A stretch of 64,000 nucleotides of DNA from Rahnella victoriana (GCF_004330295.1 NZ_SJOJ01000015.1:62001-126000), one strand, 5' to 3'. Positions 18,078-27,456 are shown, counted from the first letter of the stretch. Made by a program: numbers and translations. Notes: a model not told the origin generated them from the letters alone.

Positions 18078-19622
18078 ATGGCTGAACCGGCAAAAAAAAT
18101 CATTTCATTACCTGCATCAAATCAATCATTCGGCAACAATAACAGCATTGATGATATTCGTGAGCGCCGCTCACAGGAACTGGTCATCGGACTTTGTGGG
18201 GCGAGTGGATCAGGGGTTAAAACCCTTAAAGAAAAAATCATCACTAAACTTAAAGCCTGTAATTATCATGTTGTGCATATAAGAATTAGCGATTTAATGG
18301 CAGACACCCTGTCAGCTGCTGAAGCCGCAGAGTTAAAGAAACTTGAAGGCTATGAGCATTTTATCCAGTTGCAAAATCTCGGTAATACTCTGCGTGAAAA
18401 ACATGGCAATATCATTAACTCCGAATTGGTTATCCGGAAAATAAAAGTTATCAGGACGGCAAATTTAAATACGGGAGATTTTAAAGGAGCATCAGGAAAA
18501 TCAACCAGTAAAATAGCTTACATTGTCGATCAATTAAAACATCCTGAAGAAGTTGATCTCTTTCGTGAGGTGTATCGTAATAATTTTTATCTGATCGGCT
18601 TAGTGAGAACGATTAATGAAAGAGTTATTAATTTGAAAAAGGATTTTCTTAACGATTATCAGATTGCCGAAATAATCAGGCGCGACAGGCGTTCCGAGTA
18701 CCCTTATGGTCAACATGTCGAGGACACATTGCAGTGTGCCGATTATTTTATCAGGAACATAAATAATGATCAGATTAAAAAATCGATAGCCCGATTTATC
18801 GACCTTGTACATGGCGCAAATAATGTGAGTCCCAGCCAGGATGAAACCGGCATGTTCACCGCGAATTCAGCCGCATTACGTTCTGCCTGCTTATCGCGTC
18901 AGGTGGGGGCTGCTATTATGGATGATAATTGCAATATCCTCTCCACTGGCTGCAACGATGTACCTGCTGCAGGTGGTGGTCTCTATTCCTGTGAAAGCAA
19001 GAGCGATAAACGCTGTTATAATAACGATGGCTGCCATAATGATATGCACAAGGATTTAGTCAGGCGTGAGGTCGAAGCAGTGATCGCCCGAAGTGATCCG
19101 TCACGGGCGCATGAACTTGCAATACAGATTATGAAGACCCCAAAAATAAAGTCCCTGATTGAATACTCTCGTGCTATTCATGCTGAAATGGATGCAATTA
19201 CAACGATGGCGCGTCTTGCGAATGCAACTACGTGTGGTAAGACACTTTATTGCACGACTTATCCTTGCCACAACTGCGCGCGACATATTGTTGCCGCTGG
19301 CTTGAAGAGGGTGGTTTATATCGAACCTTATGCCAAGAGTCTGGCTGAAGACCTTCACGGTGACTCGATAGCGCACGCCGACAGTACGGATAAAACTAAA
19401 AAGGTTATTTTCGAGAATTTTGAGGGAACGGCACCGAGGCGGTATTCAAAATTTTTCGGTTATAGCCGTCCAAGAAAAGATGACAGAGGCAAGCCAATTT
19501 CTTATGAAATCCCTGCTTCCCATCACGTTGATCCACAATATCTGGATAGCTATGGTGATTCTGAATCAAAAGTGATTTTGAATGTTACTCATAAGCTTCG
19601 TGATGAACCTGTCCCCGATTAA
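18078..19622 (+). CDS. AvcD/DCD-type anti-phage deoxycytidylate deaminase with N-terminal P-loop domain
   Basis: 514 residues from ATG at 18078 (GGAG five bases before). Residues 38-49 (GLCGASGSGVKT) form a P-loop in an N-terminal nucleotide-kinase-like domain of about 230 residues. The C-terminal half is a zinc cytidine/dCMP deaminase with H368-A-E370 and P-C397-x-x-C400, plus a Cys-rich insert (YSCESKSDKRCYNNDGCH). This two-domain plan is that of AvcD and defence dCTP deaminases, which destroy dC nucleotides on phage infection. The gene is AT-rich (15 G/C in 60 bases at 18601-18660, against 36 of 60 in glyS at 14101-14160), a sign of transfer. It sits alone with its small upstream ORF between yiaF-scsC and mtlA. 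A plain dCMP deaminase would be about 150-200 residues. Confidence 0.85.
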   Translation: MAEPAKKIISLPASNQSFGNNNSIDDIRERRSQELVIGLCGASGSGVKTLKEKIITKLKACNYHVVHIRISDLMADTLSAAEAAELKKLEGYEHFIQLQNLGNTLREKHGNIINSELVIRKIKVIRTANLNTGDFKGASGKSTSKIAYIVDQLKHPEEVDLFREVYRNNFYLIGLVRTINERVINLKKDFLNDYQIAEIIRRDRRSEYPYGQHVEDTLQCADYFIRNINNDQIKKSIARFIDLVHGANNVSPSQDETGMFTANSAALRSACLSRQVGAAIMDDNCNILSTGCNDVPAAGGGLYSCESKSDKRCYNNDGCHNDMHKDLVRREVEAVIARSDPSRAHELAIQIMKTPKIKSLIEYSRAIHAEMDAITTMARLANATTCGKTLYCTTYPCHNCARHIVAAGLKRVVYIEPYAKSLAEDLHGDSIAHADSTDKTKKVIFENFEGTAPRRYSKFFGYSRPRKDDRGKPISYEIPASHHVDPQYLDSYGDSESKVILNVTHKLRDEPVPD

Positions 19623-20109
19623 TGAAGACGCGGGTATTCCGGATACCCGCTCCCCCTGTAATTTTATTTCAACATCCCCTCTGTAAACTCACTTTTCCTT
19701 TCCTCTGACACGTCTGAATGCTTTTTAAGCGAAATACGCAAGTCCGGCCAAAAATACTTTGTGATGAATATCACGTTTTTATGATAAAGACTCGTTAACA
19801 AATAGTGACTTAAGTCACATTTTTTGCGGTGTCACGCTTAATTTATCGTCAGTGTAGCTGGGTTACAACCTGTTTTTGTGATGGTGATCACCAAAATGCA
19901 GGGGGTAATGACCGTATACATGTGATCTCCATCACGGGCAGCCGGGTGGCTACGCGAGGCCTATAATCACGTGGTAGAGTCCGCCTCGCAGACAGCAATT
20001 CGACGGACGGATTTTTAAAGCAGTGGCACAAAAACCGAAATAACCGTCACCGATAATTAACTGATATCACGCGCTCTATTGTCAGCGCGTATCAATAGGG
20101 GTGCGTTTT
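19623..20109 (+). promoter_or_regulatory. mtl operon control region with four CRP-type sites
   Basis: This 487-bp gap holds no gene. Four TGTGA-N6-TCACA-like boxes are visible: 19760-19775 (TGTGATGAATATCACG), 19804-19819 (AGTGACTTAAGTCACA), 19877-19892 (TGTGATGGTGATCACC) and 19921-19936 (TGTGATCTCCATCACG). A -10 hexamer TATAAT lies at 19962-19967 with no good -35, as expected for an activator-dependent promoter. E. coli mtlA also has an unusual array of five CRP sites. The stretch 19623-19750 shows nothing clear. Confidence 0.8.
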
Positions 20110-22026
20110 ATGTTTTCACCAGACGTTAAGATCAAAGTTCAAAACTTTGGTCGCTTCCTGAGTAACATGGTAATGCCCAACATCGGCGCGTTTATCGCCT
20201 GGGGTATCATTACCGCTCTGTTCATTCCTACCGGCTGGATCCCTAATGAAACATTAGCGAAGCTGGTTGGCCCGATGATCACTTATCTGCTGCCATTGCT
20301 CATCGGTTATACCGGTGGTCGTCTGGTCGGTGGTGACCGTGGTGGTGTGGTGGGTGCAATCACGGTAATGGGTGTGATCGTGGGTGCGGATATGCCAATG
20401 TTCCTCGGCGCCATGATTGCAGGTCCGCTGGGCGGCTGGTGCATCAAGCGTTTCGACCGCTGGGTTGACGGTAAAATCAAAAGCGGCTTTGAGATGCTGG
20501 TTAACAACTTCTCAGCCGGTATTATCGGTATGTTGCTGGCGATCCTGGCCTTCCTGGCGATTGGTCCGCTGGTAGAAGCGCTGTCTAAAGTGCTGGCGGC
20601 AGGTGTGCACATCATGGTTATTCATAACCTGTTGCCACTGGCTTCTATCTTTGTTGAACCGGCGAAAATCCTGTTCCTCAACAACGCCATCAACCACGGT
20701 ATCTTCTCTCCGCTGGGTATCCAGCAGGCGACTGAAACCGGTAAATCAATCTTCTTCCTGATCGAAGCGAACCCGGGTCCGGGTATGGGCGTCCTGATGG
20801 CGTACATGTTCTTCGGTCGCGGCAGCGCCAAGCAATCTGCGGGCGGCGCGGCAATCATCCACTTCCTGGGTGGTATCCACGAAATTTATTTCCCATACGT
20901 TCTGATGAACCCGCGTCTGTTGCTGGCGGTGATTCTGGGCGGTATGACGGGCGTGTTCACCCTGACCCTGCTGAACGGCGGTCTGGTGTCTCCGGCATCT
21001 CCGGGTTCTATCCTGGCAGTCCTGGCGATGACGCCAAAAGGCGCGTATTTCGCTAACATTGCCGCCATCGTGGCAGCCTTTGCGGTCTCCTTCGTGATTT
21101 CTGCTTTGCTGCTGAAAACCACTAAAGCGAAAGACGGCGACGATCTGGACGAAGCCACCCGTCGTATGCAGGATATGAAAGCCGAGTCTAAAGGCGGCAA
21201 ACCTGCTGCTGCTGCGGGCGTAGCGGGCGACCTGTCTACCGTACGTAAAATCATCGTTGCCTGTGACGCCGGTATGGGTTCAAGCGCAATGGGTGCCGGT
21301 GTTCTGCGCAAAAAAGTGCAGGATGCGGGGCTGACCAATATCAGCGTGACCAACAGCGCCATCAACAACCTGCCTGATGACGTGGATCTGGTGATTACGC
21401 ACCGTGACCTGACTGAACGCGCGATGCGTCAGGTGCCACATGCACAGCACATTTCGCTGACTAACTTCCTCGACAGCGGCCTGTACACTGACCTGACGTC
21501 ACGTCTGGTGGAAGTGAACAAAGCCAGCCAGTACAAAGAGAAAGTGACCACAACGCTGGGTGACAGCATCGTGGCGGACAGCGAAAACGAAAACCTGTTC
21601 CGTATCAGCGAAAGCAACATCTTCCTGAACCTGCAGGCGAATACCAAAGAAGAAGCTATCCGTTTTGCCGGTGAACAACTGGTGAAAGGCGGTTATGTTC
21701 AGGCAGAATATGTGGACGCGATGCTGGCACGTGAGCAACTGACCTCCACGTATCTGGGCGAATCCATCGCCGTGCCACACGGCACCATTGAAGCGAAAGA
21801 TCGCGTTCTGAAAACCGGTATCGTCTTCTGCCAGTATCCGGCGGGTATCCGCTGGGGCGAGGATGAAGATGACCGCGCACGTCTGGTCGTCGGTATCGCA
21901 GCGCGCAATAATGAGCACATCAACGTGATCACCAAACTGACCACCGCGCTGGATGAAGACGGTGTGATCGAACTGCTGGCGAATACCCACAGTGTGGAAG
22001 AAGTGCTGAACATTCTTCGCGGTTAA
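20110..22026 (+). CDS. mtlA: Mannitol-specific PTS enzyme II (EIICBA)
   Basis: 638 residues (E. coli MtlA 637) from ATG at 20110, with AGGGG eight bases before; a GTG nine bases earlier is overlapped by that RBS. Order: membrane EIIC (about 1-345, FGRFLSNMVMPNIGAFIAWGI; GGIHEIYFPYVL substrate motif), EIIB with phospho-Cys385 in CDAGMGSSAMGAG, and EIIA with phospho-His557 in VPHGT. It imports D-mannitol across the inner membrane and phosphorylates it to mannitol 1-phosphate at the expense of PEP through HPr. First gene of mtlADR. Confidence 0.98.
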   Translation: MFSPDVKIKVQNFGRFLSNMVMPNIGAFIAWGIITALFIPTGWIPNETLAKLVGPMITYLLPLLIGYTGGRLVGGDRGGVVGAITVMGVIVGADMPMFLGAMIAGPLGGWCIKRFDRWVDGKIKSGFEMLVNNFSAGIIGMLLAILAFLAIGPLVEALSKVLAAGVHIMVIHNLLPLASIFVEPAKILFLNNAINHGIFSPLGIQQATETGKSIFFLIEANPGPGMGVLMAYMFFGRGSAKQSAGGAAIIHFLGGIHEIYFPYVLMNPRLLLAVILGGMTGVFTLTLLNGGLVSPASPGSILAVLAMTPKGAYFANIAAIVAAFAVSFVISALLLKTTKAKDGDDLDEATRRMQDMKAESKGGKPAAAAGVAGDLSTVRKIIVACDAGMGSSAMGAGVLRKKVQDAGLTNISVTNSAINNLPDDVDLVITHRDLTERAMRQVPHAQHISLTNFLDSGLYTDLTSRLVEVNKASQYKEKVTTTLGDSIVADSENENLFRISESNIFLNLQANTKEEAIRFAGEQLVKGGYVQAEYVDAMLAREQLTSTYLGESIAVPHGTIEAKDRVLKTGIVFCQYPAGIRWGEDEDDRARLVVGIAARNNEHINVITKLTTALDEDGVIELLANTHSVEEVLNILRG

Positions 22027-22056
22027 CAGTGAACGTTTAATCGAAAAGTAATTACT

Positions 22057-22080
22057 AAGCGGGTCTTGCGAGACCCGCTT
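22057..22080 (+). other. mtlA-mtlD intercistronic hairpin
   Basis: Perfect 10-bp stem AAGCGGGTCT / AGACCCGCTT with a TGCG loop, 30 bp after the mtlA stop and 44 bp before mtlD. No U-run follows, so it looks like an RNA-stability or partial attenuation element rather than a full terminator. Confidence 0.6.
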
Positions 22081-22124
22081 GTTGATTCGGAGCCGGGTGC
22101 TCCTCACGATTTGAAGGAATAAAT

Positions 22125-23273
22125 ATGAAAGCATTACATTTTGGTGCAGGTAACATTGGTCGCGGTTTTATCGGTAAATTACTTGCTGATGCCGGGATTG
22201 AACTGACGTTTGCGGATGTCAGCCCTGCCTTACTGGATGCGCTGAACAGCCGTAAAGGTTATGACGTGCACGTTGTCGGTGAACAGGCCACCGTTGAGCC
22301 TGTCAGTAATGTGAATGCCGTGAACAGCGCCGGTCAGGAGGCCATCAACCTGATCGCGGAAGTCGATCTGGTGACCACCGCCGTCGGCCCGACCGTACTG
22401 GAAAAAATCGCGCCAAACGTGGCTAAAGGTCTGGTGCTGCGTCATCAGCAGGGCAACGAAAAGCCCCTGAATATTATCGCCTGTGAAAACATGGTGCGCG
22501 GCACCAGCCAGTTCAAACAGCACGTATTCAATGCGCTGCCGGAAGAAGAAAAAGCCTGGGTTGACGCCCATATCGGCTTTGTCGATTCCGCCGTGGACCG
22601 CATTGTGCCTCCTGCCGCCGCAGGCACCACCGATCCGCTGGAAGTGACGGTTGAAACCTTCAGCGAATGGATTGTGGATAAAACCCAGTTCAAAGGCGAA
22701 TTGCCGGACATCGCTGGCATGGAACTGACCGATAACCTGATGGCGTTCGTCGAGCGCAAACTGTTCACCCTCAATACCGGCCATGCGATCACCGCATATC
22801 TCGGCCAGCAGGCGGGTCACGCGACCATCCGTGATGCCATTCTTGATGAGAAAGTGCGTCTGGTGGTTCGCGGAGCGATGGAAGAAAGCGGTGAAGTGCT
22901 GATCCGTCGTTACGGTTTTGACCCGGAAAAACATGCTGCCTACATCGAAAAAATTCTGTCCCGTTTCGAAAACCCTTACCTGCATGACGATGTCGAGCGC
23001 GTTGGCCGCCAGCCGCTGCGTAAACTGAGCGCAGGCGATCGTCTGATCAAACCGTTGCTGGGTACGCAGGAATATCGCCTGCCGAACGACAATCTGGTGA
23101 GAGGCATTGCCGCCGCCATGCGTTACCGCAGCGAGCAGGATCCGCAAGCGAAAGAACTGGCAGAACTGCTGGAGAAAGTCGGGCCAAAAGCCGCCCTCGC
23201 CCAGATTTCAGGTCTGCCGGAAGAAGGCGAAGTTGTGGCGAAAGCCGTCGCTCTCTACGAATCGATGCACTGA
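22125..23273 (+). CDS. mtlD: Mannitol-1-phosphate 5-dehydrogenase
   Basis: 382 residues, as in E. coli. The N terminus [24 protein letters not shown] is the NAD-binding Rossmann motif. The polyol-dehydrogenase signature is seen in [27 protein letters not shown] (about residues 207-233), which carries the catalytic lysine and histidine region. It oxidises mannitol 1-phosphate to fructose 6-phosphate in the cytoplasm. AAGGAATAA precedes the start. Confidence 0.98.
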   Translation: MKALHFGAGNIGRGFIGKLLADAGIELTFADVSPALLDALNSRKGYDVHVVGEQATVEPVSNVNAVNSAGQEAINLIAEVDLVTTAVGPTVLEKIAPNVAKGLVLRHQQGNEKPLNIIACENMVRGTSQFKQHVFNALPEEEKAWVDAHIGFVDSAVDRIVPPAAAGTTDPLEVTVETFSEWIVDKTQFKGELPDIAGMELTDNLMAFVERKLFTLNTGHAITAYLGQQAGHATIRDAILDEKVRLVVRGAMEESGEVLIRRYGFDPEKHAAYIEKILSRFENPYLHDDVERVGRQPLRKLSAGDRLIKPLLGTQEYRLPNDNLVRGIAAAMRYRSEQDPQAKELAELLEKVGPKAALAQISGLPEEGEVVAKAVALYESMH

Positions 23274-23355
23274 TACTGCGTTTATTTTGATTTCGCCAAC
23301 ACCAGGCAAAGAAAGCCCTGTCGGGCAGGATGTTTCTGCCCGACATGCGCGCATC

Positions 23356-23958
23356 ATGGATGACGCCAGGGGCGCTGTCAGCATCGGCTCTTTACTGCAA
23401 GTAAGCCCTATGGAAAAAGCTCAGGCGTTTGAAAACCGGGTACTTGAAAAGCTCAATGCGGGTAAAACCGTGCGCAGCTTTTTGATGACCGCCGTGGAAT
23501 TGCTGGCCGAAGCGCTGGATATTCTGGTAGTGCAGGTTTTTCGCAAAGACGATTACGCAGTGAAATATGCTGTCGAACCCTTACTGACCGGCACCGGTCC
23601 GCTCGGGGATTTGTCGGTGCGTCTCAAACTGATTTACGCGCTGGGCGTGATCAGCCGTCATGAATACGAAGACGCCGAATTACTGATGGCGCTGCGTGAA
23701 GAGCTGAATTACGACGGTGAAGAGTATCGTTTTACTGATGATGAAATTCTCGGCCCGTTCGGTGAACTGCATTGTGTGACGGAACTGCCTCCGGCACCGA
23801 CATTCCTGAAACCGGGAGAAGCCGACGAATCGCTGATCGCCATGCAACGCCAGCGTTACCAGCAAATCGTCCGCTCCACGATGGTCCTTTCCGTGACCGG
23901 GCTGATCGCCCATATCAGTAATCAGCAGCCTTCCAGGCTCTCTCCCGTTCAAAAATAA
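23356..23958 (+). CDS. mtlR: Mannitol operon repressor MtlR
   Basis: 200 residues from ATG at 23356 (E. coli MtlR 195). The core AQAFENRVLEKLNAGKTVRSFLMTAVELLAEALDILVVQVFRKDDYAVKYAVEPLL is almost identical to E. coli. MtlR is an all-helical protein without a recognisable DNA-binding motif; it represses mtl expression, probably through partners such as HPr. An alternative start is ATG at 23410; 23356 better matches the N-terminal length of E. coli MtlR, but both ribosome sites are weak. Third gene of the operon, 82 bp after mtlD. Confidence 0.9.
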   Translation: MDDARGAVSIGSLLQVSPMEKAQAFENRVLEKLNAGKTVRSFLMTAVELLAEALDILVVQVFRKDDYAVKYAVEPLLTGTGPLGDLSVRLKLIYALGVISRHEYEDAELLMALREELNYDGEEYRFTDDEILGPFGELHCVTELPPAPTFLKPGEADESLIAMQRQRYQQIVRSTMVLSVTGLIAHISNQQPSRLSPVQK

Positions 23959-23964
23959 ATCCCC

Positions 23965-24076
23965 CGTCATACTTCGAGCCGCAGATGCATTGGCTGCGAT
24001 CTGTCACCTGAGTAAGCTCATCGGGACGCCATCACTTGCCGCCTTTCTGCAACCCGAGCTATTTTGGGGATTCATT
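23965..24076. repeat. Probable dispersed intergenic element between mtlR and the lysE-type gene
   Basis: The convergent gap reads CGTCATACTTCGAGCCGCAG, then GTAAGCTCATCGGGA, CTTGCCGCCTTTCTGCAACC and CGAGCTATTTTGGGGATT. From memory this resembles a degenerate copy of an imperfect-palindromic intergenic repeat common in Yersinia and Serratia genomes. The ends are weakly inverted (CGAGCCGCAG against CTGCAACCCGAG). Only one copy is in the window, so the call rests on recollection. Confidence 0.45.
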
Positions 24077-24685
24077 TTAGTTAAGCGCATGGCGCACTTC
24101 GCCGACCAGCAGCCACAGCGCGGTTAACGCCATCATGCCGCCCATGATCGTGTTGAACATCTTCAGTTTCCATTCCACTCGTAACGCCTGACGTAACCTG
24201 TCACCCATTACCACCCAGACCAGAATGCACGGCAGATTGATCAGCGCGAAGCCGAGACAAATCAGCAGCGTGTGATGCAGCATATTGCCGTCCGGCGGGG
24301 TAAAAAGAATCGCCACGTTGGTCGCCATCAGCCAGGCTTTCGGGTTCACGGCCTGAAAAAGTGCGCCGCTGAACAGGTTCATCGGCTGCTGCTTTTCGCC
24401 TTCTTTCGGCGTGCCGGAACGGTAGATTTTCCACGACAGCCAGAACAGATAGGCGCAACCCAGCACGGCCATCGGCAGACGCACCACATTCATCCAGCTG
24501 AGTAAAATCGCCAGCATCGAGGTCATCAGCGCGCACTGCACCACGCAGCCCAGCGTGATGCCAATCATCATGGGCACGCTGCGGCGTAAGCCGAAGTTCA
24601 CCCCGGACGCCGCCAGCAACAGATTGTTCGGGCCGGGCGTAATGGACATCACGGTGACGTAACTGACAAAAGCGGTATCGATCAT
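24077..24685 (-). CDS. LysE/RhtB-family amino acid exporter
   Basis: 202 residues from ATG at 24685 (MIDTAFVSYVTVMSITPGPNN), with AGGAAAACTAAA before it. Six hydrophobic segments and the family hallmark ITPGPNNLLLAASGVNFG near the N terminus; NPKAWLMA in the middle loop is also typical. It exports an amino acid or derivative across the inner membrane; substrate unknown. Divergently transcribed from a MocR-type regulator with 145 bp between starts, which commonly means the regulator controls it. Confidence 0.88.
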   Translation of the reverse strand: MIDTAFVSYVTVMSITPGPNNLLLAASGVNFGLRRSVPMMIGITLGCVVQCALMTSMLAILLSWMNVVRLPMAVLGCAYLFWLSWKIYRSGTPKEGEKQQPMNLFSGALFQAVNPKAWLMATNVAILFTPPDGNMLHHTLLICLGFALINLPCILVWVVMGDRLRQALRVEWKLKMFNTIMGGMMALTALWLLVGEVRHALN

Positions 24686-24830
24686 TTTAGTTTTCCTGCA
24701 TCCCCTGTTTTCCAGATAACCAGAGTAAACAGGGAACAGGAAAGGTAACAGAACCAGAAATACGCTATTGTCATGGTTACAGATTGCATAACGAAAAACT
24801 GTACCCCTCACTTTTCACGGAACTGACACC

Positions 24831-26324
24831 ATGACTGACACCGCGGATTTCAGCGATACCCGATATAACCAGCTGGCGGAACAACTGGCGGACGCCATCC
24901 GTCGCGGCACACTGGCTCCCGGCAGCCGTTTGCCCTCGGTCCGGCGCAGCGCGCAAACCTGGTCAGTCAGCATCAATACCGTGGTGGCGGCTTACCGGCG
25001 GCTGGAAGATCGCGGGTTTATTGAGGCGCGTCCGCAGTCAGGATTTTATGTCCGGGCCGCGCTGCCTGCGCTGACTCATCAGCCGCAGGAACAGCCACAG
25101 ACGCCAGCCGCAGAACCGGCGGACGAAGTGCTGGATCTGATCGACAAAGTGTTCGCCTCGCAAATCGACCCGACATATACCAATCTTTCGCTGGCCTGTC
25201 CGCAGTCGAACGACTTTTACCCGACCGGCAAACTGGGACGGATTATGTCGTCTTTGCTGCGCCGTCAGCCGAATCTGATCGGCCAATATGCGCTGCCGCC
25301 GGGCAGCCCGGCGTTACGTCAGCAAATCGCCCGCCGTGCGCTGACGCTGGGCATGATTTTAGAACCCGCCGACATCACGATTACTCACGGTTGTATGGAA
25401 GCGTTACAGCTGGCGCTGCGCGTCACCACCCAACCGGGCGACAGCGTCGGGCTGGAAACGCCGACTTACTTTTATCTGCTGCCGATGCTGGCGAGCCTCG
25501 GTCTGAAAGCGGTGGAAATACCGACCGATCCGCAAACCGGCCTGTCGCTGGATGTGCTGGAAATGCTGCTGAATGAGAAGCGGCTGAATGCGGTGATCGC
25601 CATGCCGACGGCGCAAAATCCGCTCGGCTTTACCATGCCGCTGGCGGCGAAAAAACGGCTGGCTCGCCTGATGAACGATCACCAGGTACCGCTGATTGAA
25701 GACGGGCTATACGCAGAAATCCAGTTTGGCGCGACGCTGTCTCCGGCGGTAAAAGCCTTTGACCGCGACGGCTGGATCCTGTTTTGCACCAGCTTTACCA
25801 AAACGCTGGCGCCTGATTTTCGCATCGGCTGGGTAGAGGGCGGGCGCTTCGCCGATAAGCTGCATAAACTGAAAGCGGTGTCGTCGATGGCGGAATCCGC
25901 GTTGCTTTCGCAAACGCTGACGGTGTTTCTGGAATCGGGCGGTTATGACCATCATCTGCGGGCGCTGCGCAAACGCTACGCGTCGCAGGTCGAGCAGGCA
26001 CGCGCGCTGATCGCCCGGCACTTCCCGCAAGGCACCCGCGCCACACAACCGGCAGGCGGGTTTGTGATTTGGGTGGATTTTCCGCCGGGCGTCGATTGCG
26101 TCACGCTGTTCCGCCAGTTGCTGAAAGATAAAATCTGCATGACGCCGGGGCAACTGTACTCACCCAGCGGCCGCTACAGTAACGGCCTGCGGTTGTCGTG
26201 CTGTTATGTTTTCGATACCCGCTATATTTCCGCGATGATCCGTATCGGCGAGCGCGCGTGTGAGATGTGTGGTTTGCCGCCGGGGCTGGCAGTTACAGGA
26301 ACGGATTCTTACCCTGATAAATAA
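24831..26324 (+). CDS. MocR-family transcriptional regulator (GntR HTH fused to aminotransferase domain)
   Basis: 497 residues. Residues 8-75 form a GntR winged helix (YNQLAEQLADAIRRGTLAPGSRLPSVRRSAQTWSVSINTV). Residues of about 115-480 form a fold-type I PLP aminotransferase domain with the PLP lysine at Lys324 in SFTKTLAPDFRIGW and NPLGFTMP upstream. Such proteins usually sense an amine or PLP compound and act as regulators, not transaminases. It faces the LysE-type exporter. Its last 32 bases overlap the tail of the convergent gene at 26293. Confidence 0.93.
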   Translation: MTDTADFSDTRYNQLAEQLADAIRRGTLAPGSRLPSVRRSAQTWSVSINTVVAAYRRLEDRGFIEARPQSGFYVRAALPALTHQPQEQPQTPAAEPADEVLDLIDKVFASQIDPTYTNLSLACPQSNDFYPTGKLGRIMSSLLRRQPNLIGQYALPPGSPALRQQIARRALTLGMILEPADITITHGCMEALQLALRVTTQPGDSVGLETPTYFYLLPMLASLGLKAVEIPTDPQTGLSLDVLEMLLNEKRLNAVIAMPTAQNPLGFTMPLAAKKRLARLMNDHQVPLIEDGLYAEIQFGATLSPAVKAFDRDGWILFCTSFTKTLAPDFRIGWVEGGRFADKLHKLKAVSSMAESALLSQTLTVFLESGGYDHHLRALRKRYASQVEQARALIARHFPQGTRATQPAGGFVIWVDFPPGVDCVTLFRQLLKDKICMTPGQLYSPSGRYSNGLRLSCCYVFDTRYISAMIRIGERACEMCGLPPGLAVTGTDSYPDK

Positions 26325-26715
26325 TGTTAATTTTTGAGAAAGAGAGGTTTCCGGGATGGATCAGTTCTTCAACCGTACTGCCTGCTGAGATCAAATTCCC
26401 GGTTAAATGCGGATCGTTGTTGAAAGTAAAGAGAAAGCAATATCTTGCGCTGTCACGGTATTTGGGTTCCCCCAGAAACAGTTGGGTAAAGGCGCGTTTA
26501 GCGTTGAACGCATGCATTCCCCTGACCAGATAGATCCCTGATTTTGCAGCGGATCCGCGTCTTTCATAATCGGGCCGGGCCATAAAACAGCGACTGGCGA
26601 TAATTTTAGGGAAGGTGTCAGCAGACGTATAGTGAATGTACAGTGGCTTTCCGTTGAACATGCCGTGGTTTAAATGCATTTCCAGACGATGGTCGTGACT
26701 GAATGTCGGGTTCAT
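26293..26715 (-). CDS. Uncharacterised protein, possibly ADP-ribosyltransferase-like (HYD1 type)
   Basis: 140 residues from ATG at 26715, with AAGAGG four bases before it; an ATG at 26730 is possible. The motif LYIHYTSADTFPKIIASRCF, later KSGIYLVRG, and a late EELIHPGNLSFSKINII recall HYD1-type ADP-ribosyltransferases (His-Tyr-Thr/Ser near the N terminus, Tyr-Leu in the middle). A catalytic Glu could be in VEEL. This is a pattern impression only. It has no signal peptide and no obvious partner. The 3' end overlaps the end of the MocR gene by 32 bp on the opposite strand. Confidence 0.6.
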   Translation of the reverse strand: MNPTFSHDHRLEMHLNHGMFNGKPLYIHYTSADTFPKIIASRCFMARPDYERRGSAAKSGIYLVRGMHAFNAKRAFTQLFLGEPKYRDSARYCFLFTFNNDPHLTGNLISAGSTVEELIHPGNLSFSKINIIYQGKNPFL

Positions 26716-26881
26716 GATGCCTCTTTCCATGAGTGAAGAATGTTGGCGGTTACCCTAATCTGATTTTTTGATGCAAACATCCTGAAAGTCTTCAGAATAA
26801 AATGTATGCCGCACAAATCGAGCATCTCGCGCATCGGGCTGTTACACTTACCCCAATTGTTCACTACACGAATTGGTCATC

Positions 26882-27241
26882 ATGAAAGAAGTCGAAAAAG
26901 TCGAGATCAAACGCCTCAGCGATATGCTGGATGCACTCAATCACAAAGATGCGACCGTGATTCAGGCGGGTAATGCTGAGTTAATCGCTAAGCATGAAGA
27001 AGAGAAAGAAAAACTGGCTGCCGAGATCGCGCGTCTGAAAGATGTGCGTGTGAAAAAACTCAGCACCGAAGCGCAGAAGCTGGAAAAGCTGTTCAGCCGT
27101 GAAATCACCAAGAAAGAACAGGCTGATATGGGCACGCTGAAAAAAACCGTTCGTGGCATCGTGGTGGTTCACCCGATGACCGCACTGGGCCGCGAAATGG
27201 GCCTGAAAGTCGTGACCGGCTACGCGAAAAAAGAATTCTGA
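26882..27241 (+). CDS. yibL: Ribosome-associated protein YibL (DUF2810)
   Basis: 119 residues (E. coli YibL 120), starting [21 protein letters not shown] at ATG 26882. A long coiled coil (about residues 28-75) is followed by the conserved tail [35 protein letters not shown]. coli YibL co-purifies with ribosomes; function is otherwise unknown. In E. coli it lies close to mtlR. Here the LysE/MocR/26293 genes are inserted between them. Confidence 0.93.
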   Translation: MKEVEKVEIKRLSDMLDALNHKDATVIQAGNAELIAKHEEEKEKLAAEIARLKDVRVKKLSTEAQKLEKLFSREITKKEQADMGTLKKTVRGIVVVHPMTALGREMGLKVVTGYAKKEF

Positions 27242-27245
27242 TGAA

Positions 27246-27456
27246 ATACTCCCTCCCATACGAAGGGGAGGAGCAAAACCAAAATCAGTTCAGGTTTTAT
27301 TGCAGCTGAGCGCGAAACACGATTAGCTCCCTCCCCTGCGAAGGGGAGGGTTGGGGTGGGGTATTAAAGCAAAATCAAAGAGTTGAAGTGTGCTTTGACT
27401 CGGGTTTTGCAAGTAAAACCCCCTCCCAGCCTCCCCCTTCGCAGGGGGAGGAGCGA
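27246..27456. repeat. GC-rich hairpin repeat, copy 2 (with an extra degenerate hairpin)
   Basis: A degenerate hairpin at 27251-27271 is followed by CCCTCCCCT-GCGA-AGGGGAGGG at 27329-27350 and CCTCCCCCT-TCGC-AGGGGGAGG at 27430-27451. The part 27329-27456 matches copy 1 through its spacer (GGGTTGGGGTGGGGTATTA ... AAAACCCCCTCCC). It fills the convergent gap between yibL and yiiM. Confidence 0.85.

Noticed and set aside
17635-19800. tRNA or attachment site marking the deaminase islet as a larger genomic island
   Set aside because: No tRNA, integrase or flanking direct repeat was seen; the islet is only about 2 kb.
22230-23147. Minus-strand open frame of 305 codons opposite mtlD
   Set aside because: Shadow frame; mtlD itself is unmistakable on the other strand.
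27246-27456. Clustered GC-rich repeats as a CRISPR array
   Set aside because: Only two or three units, alternating in orientation, with unequal spacers that are themselves conserved elsewhere; no cas genes nearby.
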